Source: Zongyangia hominis (lineage in GTDB: Bacteria; Bacillota; Clostridia; Oscillospirales; Ruminococcaceae). Taken from it: 64,000 nucleotides of DNA. How positions within the stretch are numbered: position 1 is the first letter of the stretch; each line of letters opens with the position of its first letter. The DNA lies in the NCBI RefSeq assembly GCF_014385095.1, contig NZ_JACRTC010000003.1, positions 1 through 64,000 on the forward strand, given 5' to 3'. The translations under genes and the position numbers were made by a program. This document shows positions 53,334 through 61,304 of the stretch, piece by piece. The notes below the pieces were generated by a model that saw only the letters and a list, made by a program, of their open reading frames with translations, searched no databases and was not told the DNA's origin.

Positions 53334-53417
53334 GGAAGAAACCGTAGAAAAGAACGACAATATTCAACAAAAAAACAGTCACTTTTCTGTGAGAATACAA
53401 AACCCACAGGCAAACGA

Positions 53418-53456
53418 CAAAGACCCCCCGACCGCTCAGCGGAAGGGGGGTCTTTG
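53418..53456 (-). terminator. Terminator of glnA
   Basis: CAAAGACCCCCC and GGGGGGTCTTTG form a 12-bp stem with a 15-nt loop, 46 nt after the glnA stop. The T-rich tail (TCGTTTG) is modest. Confidence 0.7.
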
Positions 53457-53501
53457 CCTGAACAAACGTTTAGATAAAGAAGATAGCAATAGAAAAGGGG
53501 C

Positions 53502-55583
53502 CTACACCCGGTAGATCAAATCGGTGTAGGTGGGCAGCGGCCAGGCATCGGACGCGATGATGGTTTCCGCCCGGTCGCAGCATTCCCGCAGCCGCTGCAT
53601 GGCGGGGACGACGATGTCGCAGTAATAGCGGGCGGTCTGATAATGGCTCTTGTCCTCCCCGGCGTTCTGATTGAGTTCCTCCAAAGCGGAGGTGCCGGCC
53701 TTGATCTTGCCGATGAGGCCGGAGAGCTCTTTGACGATGTCGGTGACAGGGGCCTGGATACCGCCGGCCTCCCCAATGAGGGCGGCGTCCTTGGCCATTT
53801 CGGCAGTATAGCGGATGCAGGCGGGGAGGATGGTCCGCCGGGCCATCTCCACCATGGTGGCCGCCTCGATGGAGAGGACGTGGATATAATTGTCCAGCAT
53901 GATATCATACCGGGAGAAGCACTCGGCCTGGGAAAACACGTGGTGGCGCTCAAAAAGGGTGATATTTTTGTCAGAAATCAGGGCGGGGATGGCGTCGCAG
54001 GTGGTGTTCATGATGGGCAGCCCCCGTTTGCGGGCGCGCTCCACCCATTCTTCTGTGTAGTTATTTCCATTATAGATGATCCGGCTGTGTTCTGCAACCA
54101 CATCGTGGACGATGCGGCGCACCTCGCTGGACACATCGGCGGCGTTACGCAGACGCTGGCCGTAGCGGGAGAGGACGTCGGCCACGGCGGTGTTTAAAAA
54201 GATATTGGCATAGGCGATGGACTGGGAGGAACCCACCATCCGAAATTCAAATTTGTTGCCGGTGAAGGCGAAGGGGGAGGTCCGGTTGCGGTCCGAGTCG
54301 TCCTGGGGCAAGTCGGGCAGGGCCGCCGCCGCGGTGTGCAGGATGAGGCGGGAGACGGTGTCGGGATTAACGCCGGTGGCGATGGACTGCAGTAAGCTCG
54401 TGAGCTGTTCCCCCAGGAAAATGGAGACGATGGCGGGCGGCGCCTCGAACCCGCCCAGCCGGTGGTCGTTGCCGGCGCTGGCGGCCGCCAGGCGCAAGAG
54501 ATCGCCGTATTCATCCACCGCTTCCACCACCGCGCACAGGAAGGTGAGGAAGACGGCGTTGTCCGCCGGGTCCTTACCGGGGCTTAGGAGGTTCTTGCCC
54601 GTGTCGGTGGAGAGCGACCAGTTGTTGTGCTTGCCGGAACCGTTAATGTAGTTAAAGGGCTTTTCATGGAGCAGGCAGGCCAAGCCGTTTTTCTTAGCTA
54701 CGGTCTTGCAGGTCTCCATGATGAGCTGGTTGTGGTCGCAGGCCACGTTGGCCGATTCAAAGACGGGGGCCAGCTCGTGCTGGGCCGGGGCCACCTCGTT
54801 GTGCTTGGTCTTGCTGGTGACGCCGAGACTCCACAGCTCCTCGTCCAGATCGTGCATATATTTGCTCACCCTGAGCCGGATGCGTCCGAAATAGTGGTCG
54901 TCCAGCTCCTGCCCCTTGGGGGGACGGGCGCCGAACAGGGTCCGGCCGCAGAGCTTTAAATCCAACCGTTTTTCGTAGAGGCTCCGGTCGATGAGAAAGT
55001 ATTCCTGTTCCGCGCCCACCGTGGCGATGACCCGTTTGACGTCGTTTACCCCCAAGAGCCGCAGCACTTCGATTGCCTTGTCACTGATGACGTCCATGGA
55101 GTGGAGGAGCGGGGTCTTGGTGTCCAACGCCTCGCCGGTATAAGAGCAAAAGGCGGTGGGGATATACAGGGTGCCGTCCTTGACAAAGGCCGGTGAGGTG
55201 GGGTCCCACGCGGTGTAGCCCCGGGCCTCAAAGGTGGCCCGCAGGCCGCCGGAGGGGAAGGAGGAGGCGTCGGGCTCCCCTTTGACCAAGCTCTTTCCGG
55301 AAAACTCCAAAATCACCTTGCCGTCGTCGGTGGGGGTCAAAAAGGCGTCGTGTTTGCCCGCCGTGATATTGGTCATGGGCTGGAACCAGTGGGTGTAATG
55401 GGTAGCGCCCATCTCCACCGCCCAGTCCTTCATGGCGCCCGCCACCACATGGGCCACGTTTTCGTCCAGCGGCGTCCCCTCTTTGCGGGTGCGCTTGAGG
55501 CTTTCATACACGCTCTTGGGCAGACGCGCGCGCATGACCGCGTCGTCAAAGACCTTGGAACCGAATATTTTTGTGATGTTCAT
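53502..55583 (-). CDS. glnN: Glutamine synthetase, type III (GlnN)
   Basis: Makes glutamine from glutamate, ammonia and ATP. At 693 aa it is the large GSIII form of Bacteroides, cyanobacteria and some Clostridia, not the ~450-aa type I. Typical blocks are HYTHWFQPMTNITAGKHDAF, KSLVKGEPDASSFPSGGLRA, the ATP/metal block TVGAEQEYFLIDRSLY, KHNEVAPAQHELAPVFESAN, HEKPFNYINGSGKHNNWSL and NRTSPFAFTGNKFEFRMVGS. A long C-terminal helical part carries PACIRYTAEMAKDAALIGEA. ATG 55583 follows GGGAGGAATTACTCGG; TTG 55601 is inside the ribosome site. Its neighbour asnA also fixes ammonia. Confidence 0.96.
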   Translation of the reverse strand: MNITKIFGSKVFDDAVMRARLPKSVYESLKRTRKEGTPLDENVAHVVAGAMKDWAVEMGATHYTHWFQPMTNITAGKHDAFLTPTDDGKVILEFSGKSLVKGEPDASSFPSGGLRATFEARGYTAWDPTSPAFVKDGTLYIPTAFCSYTGEALDTKTPLLHSMDVISDKAIEVLRLLGVNDVKRVIATVGAEQEYFLIDRSLYEKRLDLKLCGRTLFGARPPKGQELDDHYFGRIRLRVSKYMHDLDEELWSLGVTSKTKHNEVAPAQHELAPVFESANVACDHNQLIMETCKTVAKKNGLACLLHEKPFNYINGSGKHNNWSLSTDTGKNLLSPGKDPADNAVFLTFLCAVVEAVDEYGDLLRLAAASAGNDHRLGGFEAPPAIVSIFLGEQLTSLLQSIATGVNPDTVSRLILHTAAAALPDLPQDDSDRNRTSPFAFTGNKFEFRMVGSSQSIAYANIFLNTAVADVLSRYGQRLRNAADVSSEVRRIVHDVVAEHSRIIYNGNNYTEEWVERARKRGLPIMNTTCDAIPALISDKNITLFERHHVFSQAECFSRYDIMLDNYIHVLSIEAATMVEMARRTILPACIRYTAEMAKDAALIGEAGGIQAPVTDIVKELSGLIGKIKAGTSALEELNQNAGEDKSHYQTARYYCDIVVPAMQRLRECCDRAETIIASDAWPLPTYTDLIYRV

Positions 55584-55604
55584 CCGAGTAATTCCTCCCA
55601 AAAT

Positions 55605-55751
55605 TAGCGTCTACCGGTGCGACCAGCTACCGCTGGAGGATGACGCGATTTGGGTTCCCTATGTAACCCTGTCGCGTCCCCCGCGTTTTCGTCTCGCTTG
55701 CGTCACGGCGCGATGTGGGAGCGGACACTGTCCGCCCGCCGCAGGTGGCGT
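55605..55751. repeat. Intergenic repeat cluster 8 (inverted copy)
   Basis: On the minus strand this spacer reads AACGCGGGGGACGCGACAGG, then ATCGCGTCATCCTCCAGCGG and TAGCTGG, matching the family unit in opposite orientation to most copies. GCGGACACTGTCCGC (about 55720-55734) is a palindrome also seen as GGACAGTGTCC at about 49960. It fills the gap between asnA and glnN. Confidence 0.8.
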
Positions 55752-56765
55752 TTATAACAAATGGATGCCGTTGGCCTCGCATTCGTCGATCATATCTTCC
55801 GGCCAGATGGAGGCCTGCACTTCGCCGATGTGTGCCTTTTGCAGCAGCAGCATGCAGATGCGGGACTGTCCGATGCCGCCGCCCATGGTCAGCGGCAGTT
55901 CCCCGGCGAGCAGACGCTTGTGAAAGTCGAGCTGGCTGCGTTCCTCGCAGTCAGCGGCTTTCAGCTGGGCGGCCAGGCTTTGGGGGTCCACCCGGATGCC
56001 CATGGAGGAAATTTCCACCGCCCGGTCGAGGACCGGATACCAGACGAGAATATCCCCGTTGAGCTGCCAATCGTCGTAATCGGGGGCCCGGCCGTCGTGG
56101 GGTTTGCCGTCCCGCAGCTTGCCGCCGATCTGGGAAATGAAGACGATGCCCTTTTCTTTGGCAATCCGGTCTTCCCGCTCGTGGGGGGTGAGCTGAGGAT
56201 ATAAATCCGCCAGCTCCTGGGAGGTGATGAAGAAAACGTCCCCCTCAATCAGGTGGTCCAGCGCCGGGTAGGCCCTGGACAGCACGCTTTGGGTCTTGCG
56301 CAGCGCGCCCACGATATCGAGCACCGTTTCTTTTACATAATCGAAGGTCCGGTGGTCTCGGTCAATGACCTTTTCCCAGTCCCACTGATCCACATACACC
56401 GAATGAAGATTATCGAGATCTTCGTCCCGACGCACCGCGTTCATGTCGGTGTAAAGTCCCGTACCCGGTCCGAAGCCGTAGCGCCGCAGGGCCAGACGCT
56501 TCCACTTGGCCAGGGAGTGGACGATCTGGACGTCGGCGCCAAGGTCTAGAATGTCGAACTGCACCGGCCGCTCCACGCCGTTGAGATCGTCGTTGAGACC
56601 GCTTTCCGGCCGCACAAAGAGGGGCGCGGATACGCGGGTGAGATGCAGCGCCTTGGCAAGCTCCCGTTCAAAGGTGTCTTTGATGAGCTTGATGGCCACT
56701 TCCGTCTCCAATATATCCAGCTTGTTGAGATAAATTTCGGGTAAAATCAGTTTTTTTACGGACAT
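55752..56765 (-). CDS. asnA: Aspartate-ammonia ligase AsnA
   Basis: Makes asparagine from aspartate, ammonia and ATP. The 337-aa class-II-synthetase-like enzyme has LTRVSAPLFVRPESGLNDDL NGVERPV (about 41-67), QIVHSLAKWKRLALRRYGF, LYTDMNAVRRDED, VYVDQWDWEKVI and the closing TMGGGIGQSRICMLLLQKAH. The ATG is preceded by GGGGGAACGTCC. It has its own promoter; a repeat-filled gap separates it from glnN, so read-through to glnN is uncertain. Confidence 0.97.
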   Translation of the reverse strand: MSVKKLILPEIYLNKLDILETEVAIKLIKDTFERELAKALHLTRVSAPLFVRPESGLNDDLNGVERPVQFDILDLGADVQIVHSLAKWKRLALRRYGFGPGTGLYTDMNAVRRDEDLDNLHSVYVDQWDWEKVIDRDHRTFDYVKETVLDIVGALRKTQSVLSRAYPALDHLIEGDVFFITSQELADLYPQLTPHEREDRIAKEKGIVFISQIGGKLRDGKPHDGRAPDYDDWQLNGDILVWYPVLDRAVEISSMGIRVDPQSLAAQLKAADCEERSQLDFHKRLLAGELPLTMGGGIGQSRICMLLLQKAHIGEVQASIWPEDMIDECEANGIHLL

Positions 56766-56838
56766 GGACGTTCCCCCTATGCAACTAGCCTTGCCACCCC
56801 GCTGGTTTGTGATCCCGGGGGAAGCAATATATCAATTT

Positions 56839-56867
56839 ATCATAGCATTTTTTGGTCAAAAATACAA
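56839..56867 (-). promoter_or_regulatory. Predicted asnA promoter
   Basis: On the minus strand TTGTAT (56862-56867) and TATGAT (56839-56844) are 17 bp apart. The remaining leader of about 70 nt is too short for a T-box. Confidence 0.65.
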
Positions 56868-56896
56868 GAGAATCTACGTCTTCTCCAAATTCCCTG

Positions 56897-56925
56897 TTGC
56901 GAAAAATAGTAACATCTATTACAAT
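56897..56925 (+). promoter_or_regulatory. Predicted promoter of the ChrB-like gene
   Basis: TTGCGA (56897-56902) and TACAAT (56920-56925) are 17 bp apart. A GTAACATCTATTAC inverted repeat (GTAA/TTAC arms, about 56909-56922) overlaps the -10 and could be an operator. Confidence 0.65.
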
Positions 56926-56968
56926 AGAATAAAAGCATAGAGCAGATCAGAGAAAGGGGGCGGAGCCT

Positions 56969-57514
56969 TTGCCGGAACGGGTCAAATGGATTGGACTGGG
57001 TTATAACCTCCCGGTCAACCCCTCCAAGAACCGGGTGTATGTTTGGCGCAAGCTCAAGGAGATGGGCGCGGACTACTTCAAGCAAAGCATGGCGATTCTG
57101 CCGAAAAATCCGGTGAATGTCCGCGCCATGGTCCGGCTCCAGGATAAAATCCGGGACCTGGGCGGGGAGGCCACCCTCATCGAGATGCAGTTTGTGGACG
57201 AGCGGGACGAAATGCGGATGATCGCCCGGTTCAAAGAGGCGCGGCGCAAGGAATACGACGACATCATCACCGAAACCCACCGGTTGCTGGGGACTTTGCA
57301 GCAAAACGGCCGCACCAAGATGGCGCCGGAGACCGGGGATGAGCTCAAAAAGCTCATCAAGCGCTATGAGCGGGTCCGCGCCCGGGACTTCTTCGGGCTG
57401 GGCACCGGCGGCGTGCTGGAAGGGGATATCCGGCAGATCGCGGAGCTATTGCGCTCCTCCATGGATGGGTTTTCCGCTCAGTTGCGCCGGATGCTCGACG
57501 CCTGGATTCATTAA
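56969..57514 (+). CDS. ChrB N-terminal-domain-like protein
   Basis: A 181-aa protein whose first ~90 residues match the pattern of the ChrB N-terminal domain: WIGLGYNLPVNPSKNRVYVW RKLKEMGADYFKQSMAILP. The middle is basic and helical, and the end (LLRSSMDGFSAQLRRMLDAW) amphipathic. In chromate-resistance operons ChrB senses chromate, but here there is no ChrA transporter, and the C-terminal chromate domain (about 150 aa in full ChrB) is missing. So the role may be a different stress or regulatory one. Start TTG 56969 follows GGGGGCGGAGCC. It has its own promoter and a terminator downstream. Confidence 0.8.
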   Translation: MPERVKWIGLGYNLPVNPSKNRVYVWRKLKEMGADYFKQSMAILPKNPVNVRAMVRLQDKIRDLGGEATLIEMQFVDERDEMRMIARFKEARRKEYDDIITETHRLLGTLQQNGRTKMAPETGDELKKLIKRYERVRARDFFGLGTGGVLEGDIRQIAELLRSSMDGFSAQLRRMLDAWIH

Positions 57515-57592
57515 AAAGCCCGCCTTCCGGCGGTACTCCATATAACAGTAAGAATAAACGAGAAATGGGTAACTGCCAAAAGAGGGTTCTGA

Positions 57593-57645
57593 AAGAGATA
57601 GGGCTGTATGCAAACAGCACACAGCCCTATCTCTTATTCTTTTTT
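57593..57645 (+). terminator. Terminator after the ChrB-like gene
   Basis: AGAGATAGGGCTGT and ACAGCCCTATCTCT form a 14-bp perfect stem over 13 nt, followed by TATTCTTTTTT. Confidence 0.85.
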
Positions 57646-57718
57646 CTCCTTGTTGAAGCAATACCCCACGCCGCGAAACCTGTAGTCCATACGTCTCCTT
57701 ATCCAGCCGTGCTATTAC

Positions 57719-58170
57719 TCAAAAACCGCATAGCATTGCAGCGACCTGGGCAGGGGTGGCCTGACCCTTGGGGTCCAGGATGCCGTTGCCCTTGCCGGTG
57801 ATGATGCCCTGCTCCACCGCGTCGTAGTACCAGACATGATCTGGCACATCATGGAACGGGTTTGTCCACTCGCTTTCCGGTACGAAGGTCACATCAACGC
57901 TTACCTTGCCGTCGGTGATCTCGTCGGCTCGGGCCAGGTCTCAGCCGGTCAGCGCCTCGATACCGTCCAGCAGCCCCTCGGGGGTCTGCTCTCCCTCTAG
58001 GGATAGTCGGTGTATTCTCCGCCGCCCAGGGTGATGTACAGGGGTTCCGGTGCCTCCATCTCCTCCGGCGGGGCAGCGCTTGTCCGGCGTCTGCTGTATC
58101 CGGCACCCGGACAGGAACAGCACCGGCATGGCGAATACCAACAGGCCGGACAGCCGCCGTTTTTCTCATC
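57719..58170 (-). pseudogene. Decayed SLH-type lipoprotein gene
   Basis: The minus strand holds pieces of one lipoprotein in several frames. Near 58110-58165, RRLSGLLVFAMPVLFLSGC is a lipoprotein signal with lipobox, one base out of frame with the likely ATG (MRK). A mid-piece APPEEMEAPEPLYITLGGGE follows in another frame. Then GEQTPEGLLDGIEALTG runs into an in-frame TGA at 57941, and past that stop the frame stays open: DLARADEITDGKVSVDVTF, PDHVWYYDAVEQGIITGKG and QATPAQVAAML. The last part matches an S-layer-homology repeat. At least three frameshifts plus one stop show that it is dead. It lies directly downstream of the VTC gene on the same strand. Confidence 0.75.
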
Positions 58171-58208
58171 GTTTTTTCGTGGTTCAGACCCGCATCCCAT
58201 ATTTTTTC

Positions 58209-58913
58209 CTAAAACTGCTTGCGCAGCGTCACACTGCGCGCGGTGCAGTATTTGGTAACGGAGGTCTGCACGCGCTCCCGCAAGGATACCGCGACCTTCA
58301 CATGGCTGGGTAAAAAGCGGTCGAATTTGACTTCCATGGTCACGGTCCTGATCTTCCCCACGGGGTACAGCAAAAGCCTGGGCGAGAACAGGTTCAGATT
58401 ACATTCACTGGCCCGCAGGCCGCTGTCCAATGTAATACGGGTGTTGTACTCCGCCACAAAAAATGCTTTTCTATCGTATTCCACTACACACTTGGGGCGG
58501 TACACATACCGTTGCATCCTGCTGTACAGCTCCAGCGCGAAGGAGGAACCCTCTTCCAGCAGCGGGAAAAGGTCACCGGCACACAGGCGTTGCGCCGCCG
58601 CACGCGACAGGATCAGCGATCGTTTTCGCTGTAAGGCGTCCTGTTCCTCCTTCAGCTCCAGCTTCGCGGTAGCCGCATCCGGGCCGTATATCCGCAGCCG
58701 CAGCTGGCGCTGTATCTCATGTCCGACCAGCTTGTTGTAATAATCAGTGTCATCCAGCGTATCAAAATACAGCGAGCGCACTGGATAGCCATACGGCCCG
58801 TTGTGTTCGTCCGGGTGCAGCACCTGCCCCAGTACCGCGCCCAGCCGCTCGGCCTCGGCAACGTCCATCCGATATTTCTGCTCCGTGCGCTGCACTTCCA
58901 GCAACTGTCCCAT
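58209..58913 (-). CDS. VTC-domain protein (polyphosphate-polymerase-like)
   Basis: A 234-aa tunnel-fold protein of the VTC family. Relatives make inorganic polyphosphate from ATP, or serve unknown roles next to surface-protein genes. The basic and acidic tunnel residues are visible: EQKYRMD at the start, GYPVRSLYFDTLDDTDYYNK, RQLRLRIYG, AKLELKEE, PKCVVEYDRKAFF, TRITLDSGL and the closing MEVKFDRFLPS. No transmembrane segment is present. The ATG has GGAGG 5 nt upstream. It lies 48 nt downstream of the GGDEF gene in one unit, which suggests, as inference, that c-di-GMP and this activity are connected. Confidence 0.88.
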   Translation of the reverse strand: MGQLLEVQRTEQKYRMDVAEAERLGAVLGQVLHPDEHNGPYGYPVRSLYFDTLDDTDYYNKLVGHEIQRQLRLRIYGPDAATAKLELKEEQDALQRKRSLILSRAAAQRLCAGDLFPLLEEGSSFALELYSRMQRYVYRPKCVVEYDRKAFFVAEYNTRITLDSGLRASECNLNLFSPRLLLYPVGKIRTVTMEVKFDRFLPSHVKVAVSLRERVQTSVTKYCTARSVTLRKQF

Positions 58914-58961
58914 TATTTCCTCCTTCCATTCGGCCGACTGCTTCCTCCGCGGTGATTTGAT

Positions 58962-59987
58962 CTATGTGCCTTCCATCACCCGGGTGGGCTGTAAGGGATA
59001 GCTGTAATATACGACCGTATGAAACGATGTCTCTCCCTGCTCTTGCTGATAGGTCTGGCAAATGCGTTTGGCAAGCATGTCGGCGTTTTCTAAGGTCAAG
59101 TCAGACACCATGACCAGGTACTGGCAGCTGCTGTACTGGGTAAACACATCGCCCATACGCAGCCCGTCATGGATCACCGCACCCAGGACGGCCATCTGTG
59201 CATCCCGGCTCTCCAACGCAGGAAAGTCTCCCTTGCTGTCTGTTAAGGTAAACAGAAGAAGGAACGCCTTATCCTTGGAGCGGCGCATTTTGCGTTCAGC
59301 GTAGCGGTAGATCGCCTTAAATGTCTCATAATCTTGGCAGTAACAGCCCGGTGGGGCGGGACGCTCCCGAATTTCGGAGGCAATGATCTCCATGTCCGTA
59401 GTGATCCCGCTTATAAGGTCCTTGATTGGCCCCATACGCTTTTTCCCAAGCTTCCGCAGTCGCTTTCCCTGTATGATCTTTTGATCCGCCCGGTCAAACA
59501 TGCTGCGGTAACAGTCGCCCTGGCGATATAGGGTACCGGCTGCCGTCACGTCTAAATGGATTTTGAGGCCTTTGTTGAGATGGGGCTCCTGCATACGCCT
59601 CCGTAGCTGGTTGCAGAGCAGGTCAATCTCCTTTTCCTCTGTGGGAGCCTGAAGCAGAACCACGAACTCGTCTCCGCCAATGCGCCCGATTAGGCTGCCG
59701 TTTGGAAATAACCTGGTTAATATAAAGGCTACCTTCTGTAAAATCAGATCTCCGGTAATATGTCCGTAGCGATCATTCACCTGCTTGAAATAATCCAAGT
59801 CCATGGCGATCAGGGCCCCTGTCTGTCGAGCGAGCAACCACTCGTCCGCCAACCGCTTCATTGCGCCGTGATTATAGAGGCCCGTCAGCCAGTCATGCTC
59901 GGCATCATACTGCAGCGCGCTATTTTCCTGCTGGAGTTGCTCCAGTGACTTTTTGGCTTGACTTGTATTCTGTTGATCTGTTTCCAT
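58962..59987 (-). CDS. GGDEF-domain protein, probable diguanylate cyclase
   Basis: A 341-aa cytoplasmic protein. It starts with a short coiled coil (SQAKKSLEQLQQENSALQYD), then a GGDEF domain (about 30-190) with DWLTGLYNHGAMKRLADEWL, IAMDLDYFKQVNDRYGHITG and an intact active loop IGRIGGDEFVV. GGDEF domains make c-di-GMP from GTP. No RxxD inhibitory site stands at the usual distance before GGDEF (residues there read LFPNGSLIG). A C-terminal part of about 120 residues (KDKAFLLLFTLTDSKGDFPA; TQYSSCQYLVMVSDLTLENA) looks like a second, degenerate GGDEF-type domain. ATG 59987 is 13 nt after AGGAGA. It lies between the receiver-like and VTC genes. Confidence 0.9.
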   Translation of the reverse strand: METDQQNTSQAKKSLEQLQQENSALQYDAEHDWLTGLYNHGAMKRLADEWLLARQTGALIAMDLDYFKQVNDRYGHITGDLILQKVAFILTRLFPNGSLIGRIGGDEFVVLLQAPTEEKEIDLLCNQLRRRMQEPHLNKGLKIHLDVTAAGTLYRQGDCYRSMFDRADQKIIQGKRLRKLGKKRMGPIKDLISGITTDMEIIASEIRERPAPPGCYCQDYETFKAIYRYAERKMRRSKDKAFLLLFTLTDSKGDFPALESRDAQMAVLGAVIHDGLRMGDVFTQYSSCQYLVMVSDLTLENADMLAKRICQTYQQEQGETSFHTVVYYSYPLQPTRVMEGT

Positions 59988-60004
59988 GATTCATTCGCAC
60001 TCTC

Positions 60005-60373
60005 CTAACATGGCGCAGCTGCCTCCCAGTGTAGGATGTTCCCGCTGCGCAAAGTCTCTGCGCTGGTGGGCATCAGGTAGTAACCGTCCACATGCGCCTC
60101 CGCTGCCCGGTTGAGGTAGGCGTCGGTTTCCGCGATCAAATAGGTTAGAACGTCGGGGCAAACCTTGCGCACCAGACGCACCACATCGAAGCCGCCGATG
60201 GGCTTGGTCTGCACTTCCGTATACACCGCGTCCACATCGTGATTGAACGCATATTTTACGGCGGACATGGCGTCGTATTCCGCCACCAGTTCCGCGTCGG
60301 GGTAGAGCTGCCGCAAACAAGCGGTTCGCTGTTCCAGGTCCTTCCTGCGCCTGCCGACGACCAAAATTCGCAC
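60005..60373 (-). CDS. Receiver-like protein without the phospho-acceptor Asp
   Basis: A 122-aa stand-alone protein with the layout of a response-regulator receiver: strand 1 VRILVVGRRRKDLEQ, helix and strand 2 DAELVAEYDAMSAVKYAFNH, strand 3 VDAVYTEVQTKPIGGFDVVR, strand 4 VLTYLIAETDAYLNRAAEA, strand 5 GYYLMPTSAETL. The acidic pair after strand 1 is replaced by Arg/Arg and the strand-3 Asp by Thr (VYTEVQ), so phosphorylation is unlikely. It may act by binding a partner. GTG 60373 is 8 nt after GGAGGT; GTG 60382 lies too close. It heads the unit with the GGDEF and VTC genes. Confidence 0.75.
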   Translation of the reverse strand: MRILVVGRRRKDLEQRTACLRQLYPDAELVAEYDAMSAVKYAFNHDVDAVYTEVQTKPIGGFDVVRLVRKVCPDVLTYLIAETDAYLNRAAEAHVDGYYLMPTSAETLRSGNILHWEAAAPC

Positions 60374-60394
60374 ATCCCTCACCTCCTTGCCATC

Positions 60395-60430
60395 ATGTTA
60401 ACATACAACCCGTTGCAAACCCGTTGCAAA
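60395..60430 (-). promoter_or_regulatory. 11-bp direct repeat and -10: candidate SARP-type operator
   Basis: On the minus strand TTTGCAACGGG occurs twice in a row (60420-60430 and 60409-60419, exact 11-bp period). The second copy ends 8 bp before TAACAT (60395-60400), a possible -10. Activators of the SARP/BTAD kind bind 11-bp-spaced direct repeats at exactly this distance. The receiver-like gene starts 22 nt further on. Confidence 0.6.
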
Positions 60431-60490
60431 TCCGGGCCGTTTTTCCGATTTTTTTAACAGATGAATGAAAATATTTTTTGCCAAGGGGCG

Positions 60491-60530
60491 CAGAAAAGGG
60501 CGGCCTCCATACGGAGGCCGCCCTTTTCTG
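60491..60530 (-). terminator. Terminator of the kinase/regulator pair
   Basis: CAGAAAAGGGCGGCCTCC and its complement form an 18-bp perfect stem over ATAC, with T-runs built into the stem ends. It lies directly after the response-regulator stop and separates the two signalling units. Confidence 0.9.
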
Positions 60531-60536
60531 CGGAAA

Positions 60537-61304
60537 TCAATCCATTCTAAATTCTGCCCACTCGTAGTCGGTCAGATAGTCGTGCCGGTAACTGTTCACC
60601 GCCTGGGGGTCGCCGTCCAGGAAGTGGTAGCTGTCGCAGTCCAACTGCTCCGGGATAATGGCGAGGCTGTTCCAGGAGCGAAGCAGGATATGTTCGATGC
60701 CTGCTTCCTTCAGCGCTTCCCGCAAGCCTTTGACGATAGTACGGAAATAGTTCTTTTTGCCGGCCTCAATGGACGCATCGCCCCACAGAGCCGCGCAAGC
60801 AGCGGCGGCGGTGGCACTGACTCCCCGCCGGTCGATCAGGTAGGCCAGCAGCTCCTTGGACTTGGCCCGTTTGAACTCCAGCGGGACCCCGTCCACGAAT
60901 ACGTCGAAGCCGCCGAAGGTCTGCACCCGCACCCGCTTTTTCTGGGAGGTCTCGCCGTAGAGAAAGGTCAGCTCCCGGCGGATGTCCTCCGCTGTGGCGG
61001 GCTTCATCAGGTAGCCGGTGGCATGAAGTTCAAAGGCTTTCACTGCGTATTGCTCGTGGCTGGTGACAAAAATGATATGAACCTCCGGGCGGAGGTCTTT
61101 CAGCTTTTTGGCAAGTACAAGGCCGCTGACGCTGCCCAATTCAATATCCAGAAACGCCACATTCACCAGGGTACTCCCGGCATAGTCCAGCGCCTTGCTG
61201 GGGGTGTTGAAGCTGTGCAGCACCGCATCCGGCACGGCCTCGTGTAACGCTTCTTCCAGGTCTTTCAGGGCAAACGGTTCATCGTCCACGGCGATGTAAT
61301 TCAT
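60537..61304 (-). CDS. Response regulator with receiver and winged-helix (SARP/OmpR-like) domain
   Basis: A 255-aa regulator. The receiver domain (about 1-115) starts NYIAVDDEPFALKDLEEALH with the acidic pair, has the phospho-Asp in VAFLDIELGSVSGL (about 51), Thr/Ser in IIFVTSHEQYA and Lys in YLMKPA. The output domain (about 130-205) reads VRVQTFGGFDVFVDGVPLEF KRAKSKELLAYLIDRRG, a winged helix of the Trans_reg_C type used by SARP-like activators, and a short C-terminal helical tail follows. It overlaps the kinase gene by 4 nt (ATGA), so the two form a pair. ATG 61304 was chosen by this overlap and the receiver start. The upstream frame is non-conserved. Confidence 0.9.
   Translation of the reverse strand: MNYIAVDDEPFALKDLEEALHEAVPDAVLHSFNTPSKALDYAGSTLVNVAFLDIELGSVSGLVLAKKLKDLRPEVHIIFVTSHEQYAVKAFELHATGYLMKPATAEDIRRELTFLYGETSQKKRVRVQTFGGFDVFVDGVPLEFKRAKSKELLAYLIDRRGVSATAAAACAALWGDASIEAGKKNYFRTIVKGLREALKEAGIEHILLRSWNSLAIIPEQLDCDSYHFLDGDPQAVNSYRHDYLTDYEWAEFRMD

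Noticed and set aside
56766..56968. T-box riboswitch before asnA
   Set aside because: The predicted leader is about 70 nt, too short for a specifier loop plus antiterminator; a GGGGTGGCA stretch only loosely resembles the T-box sequence.
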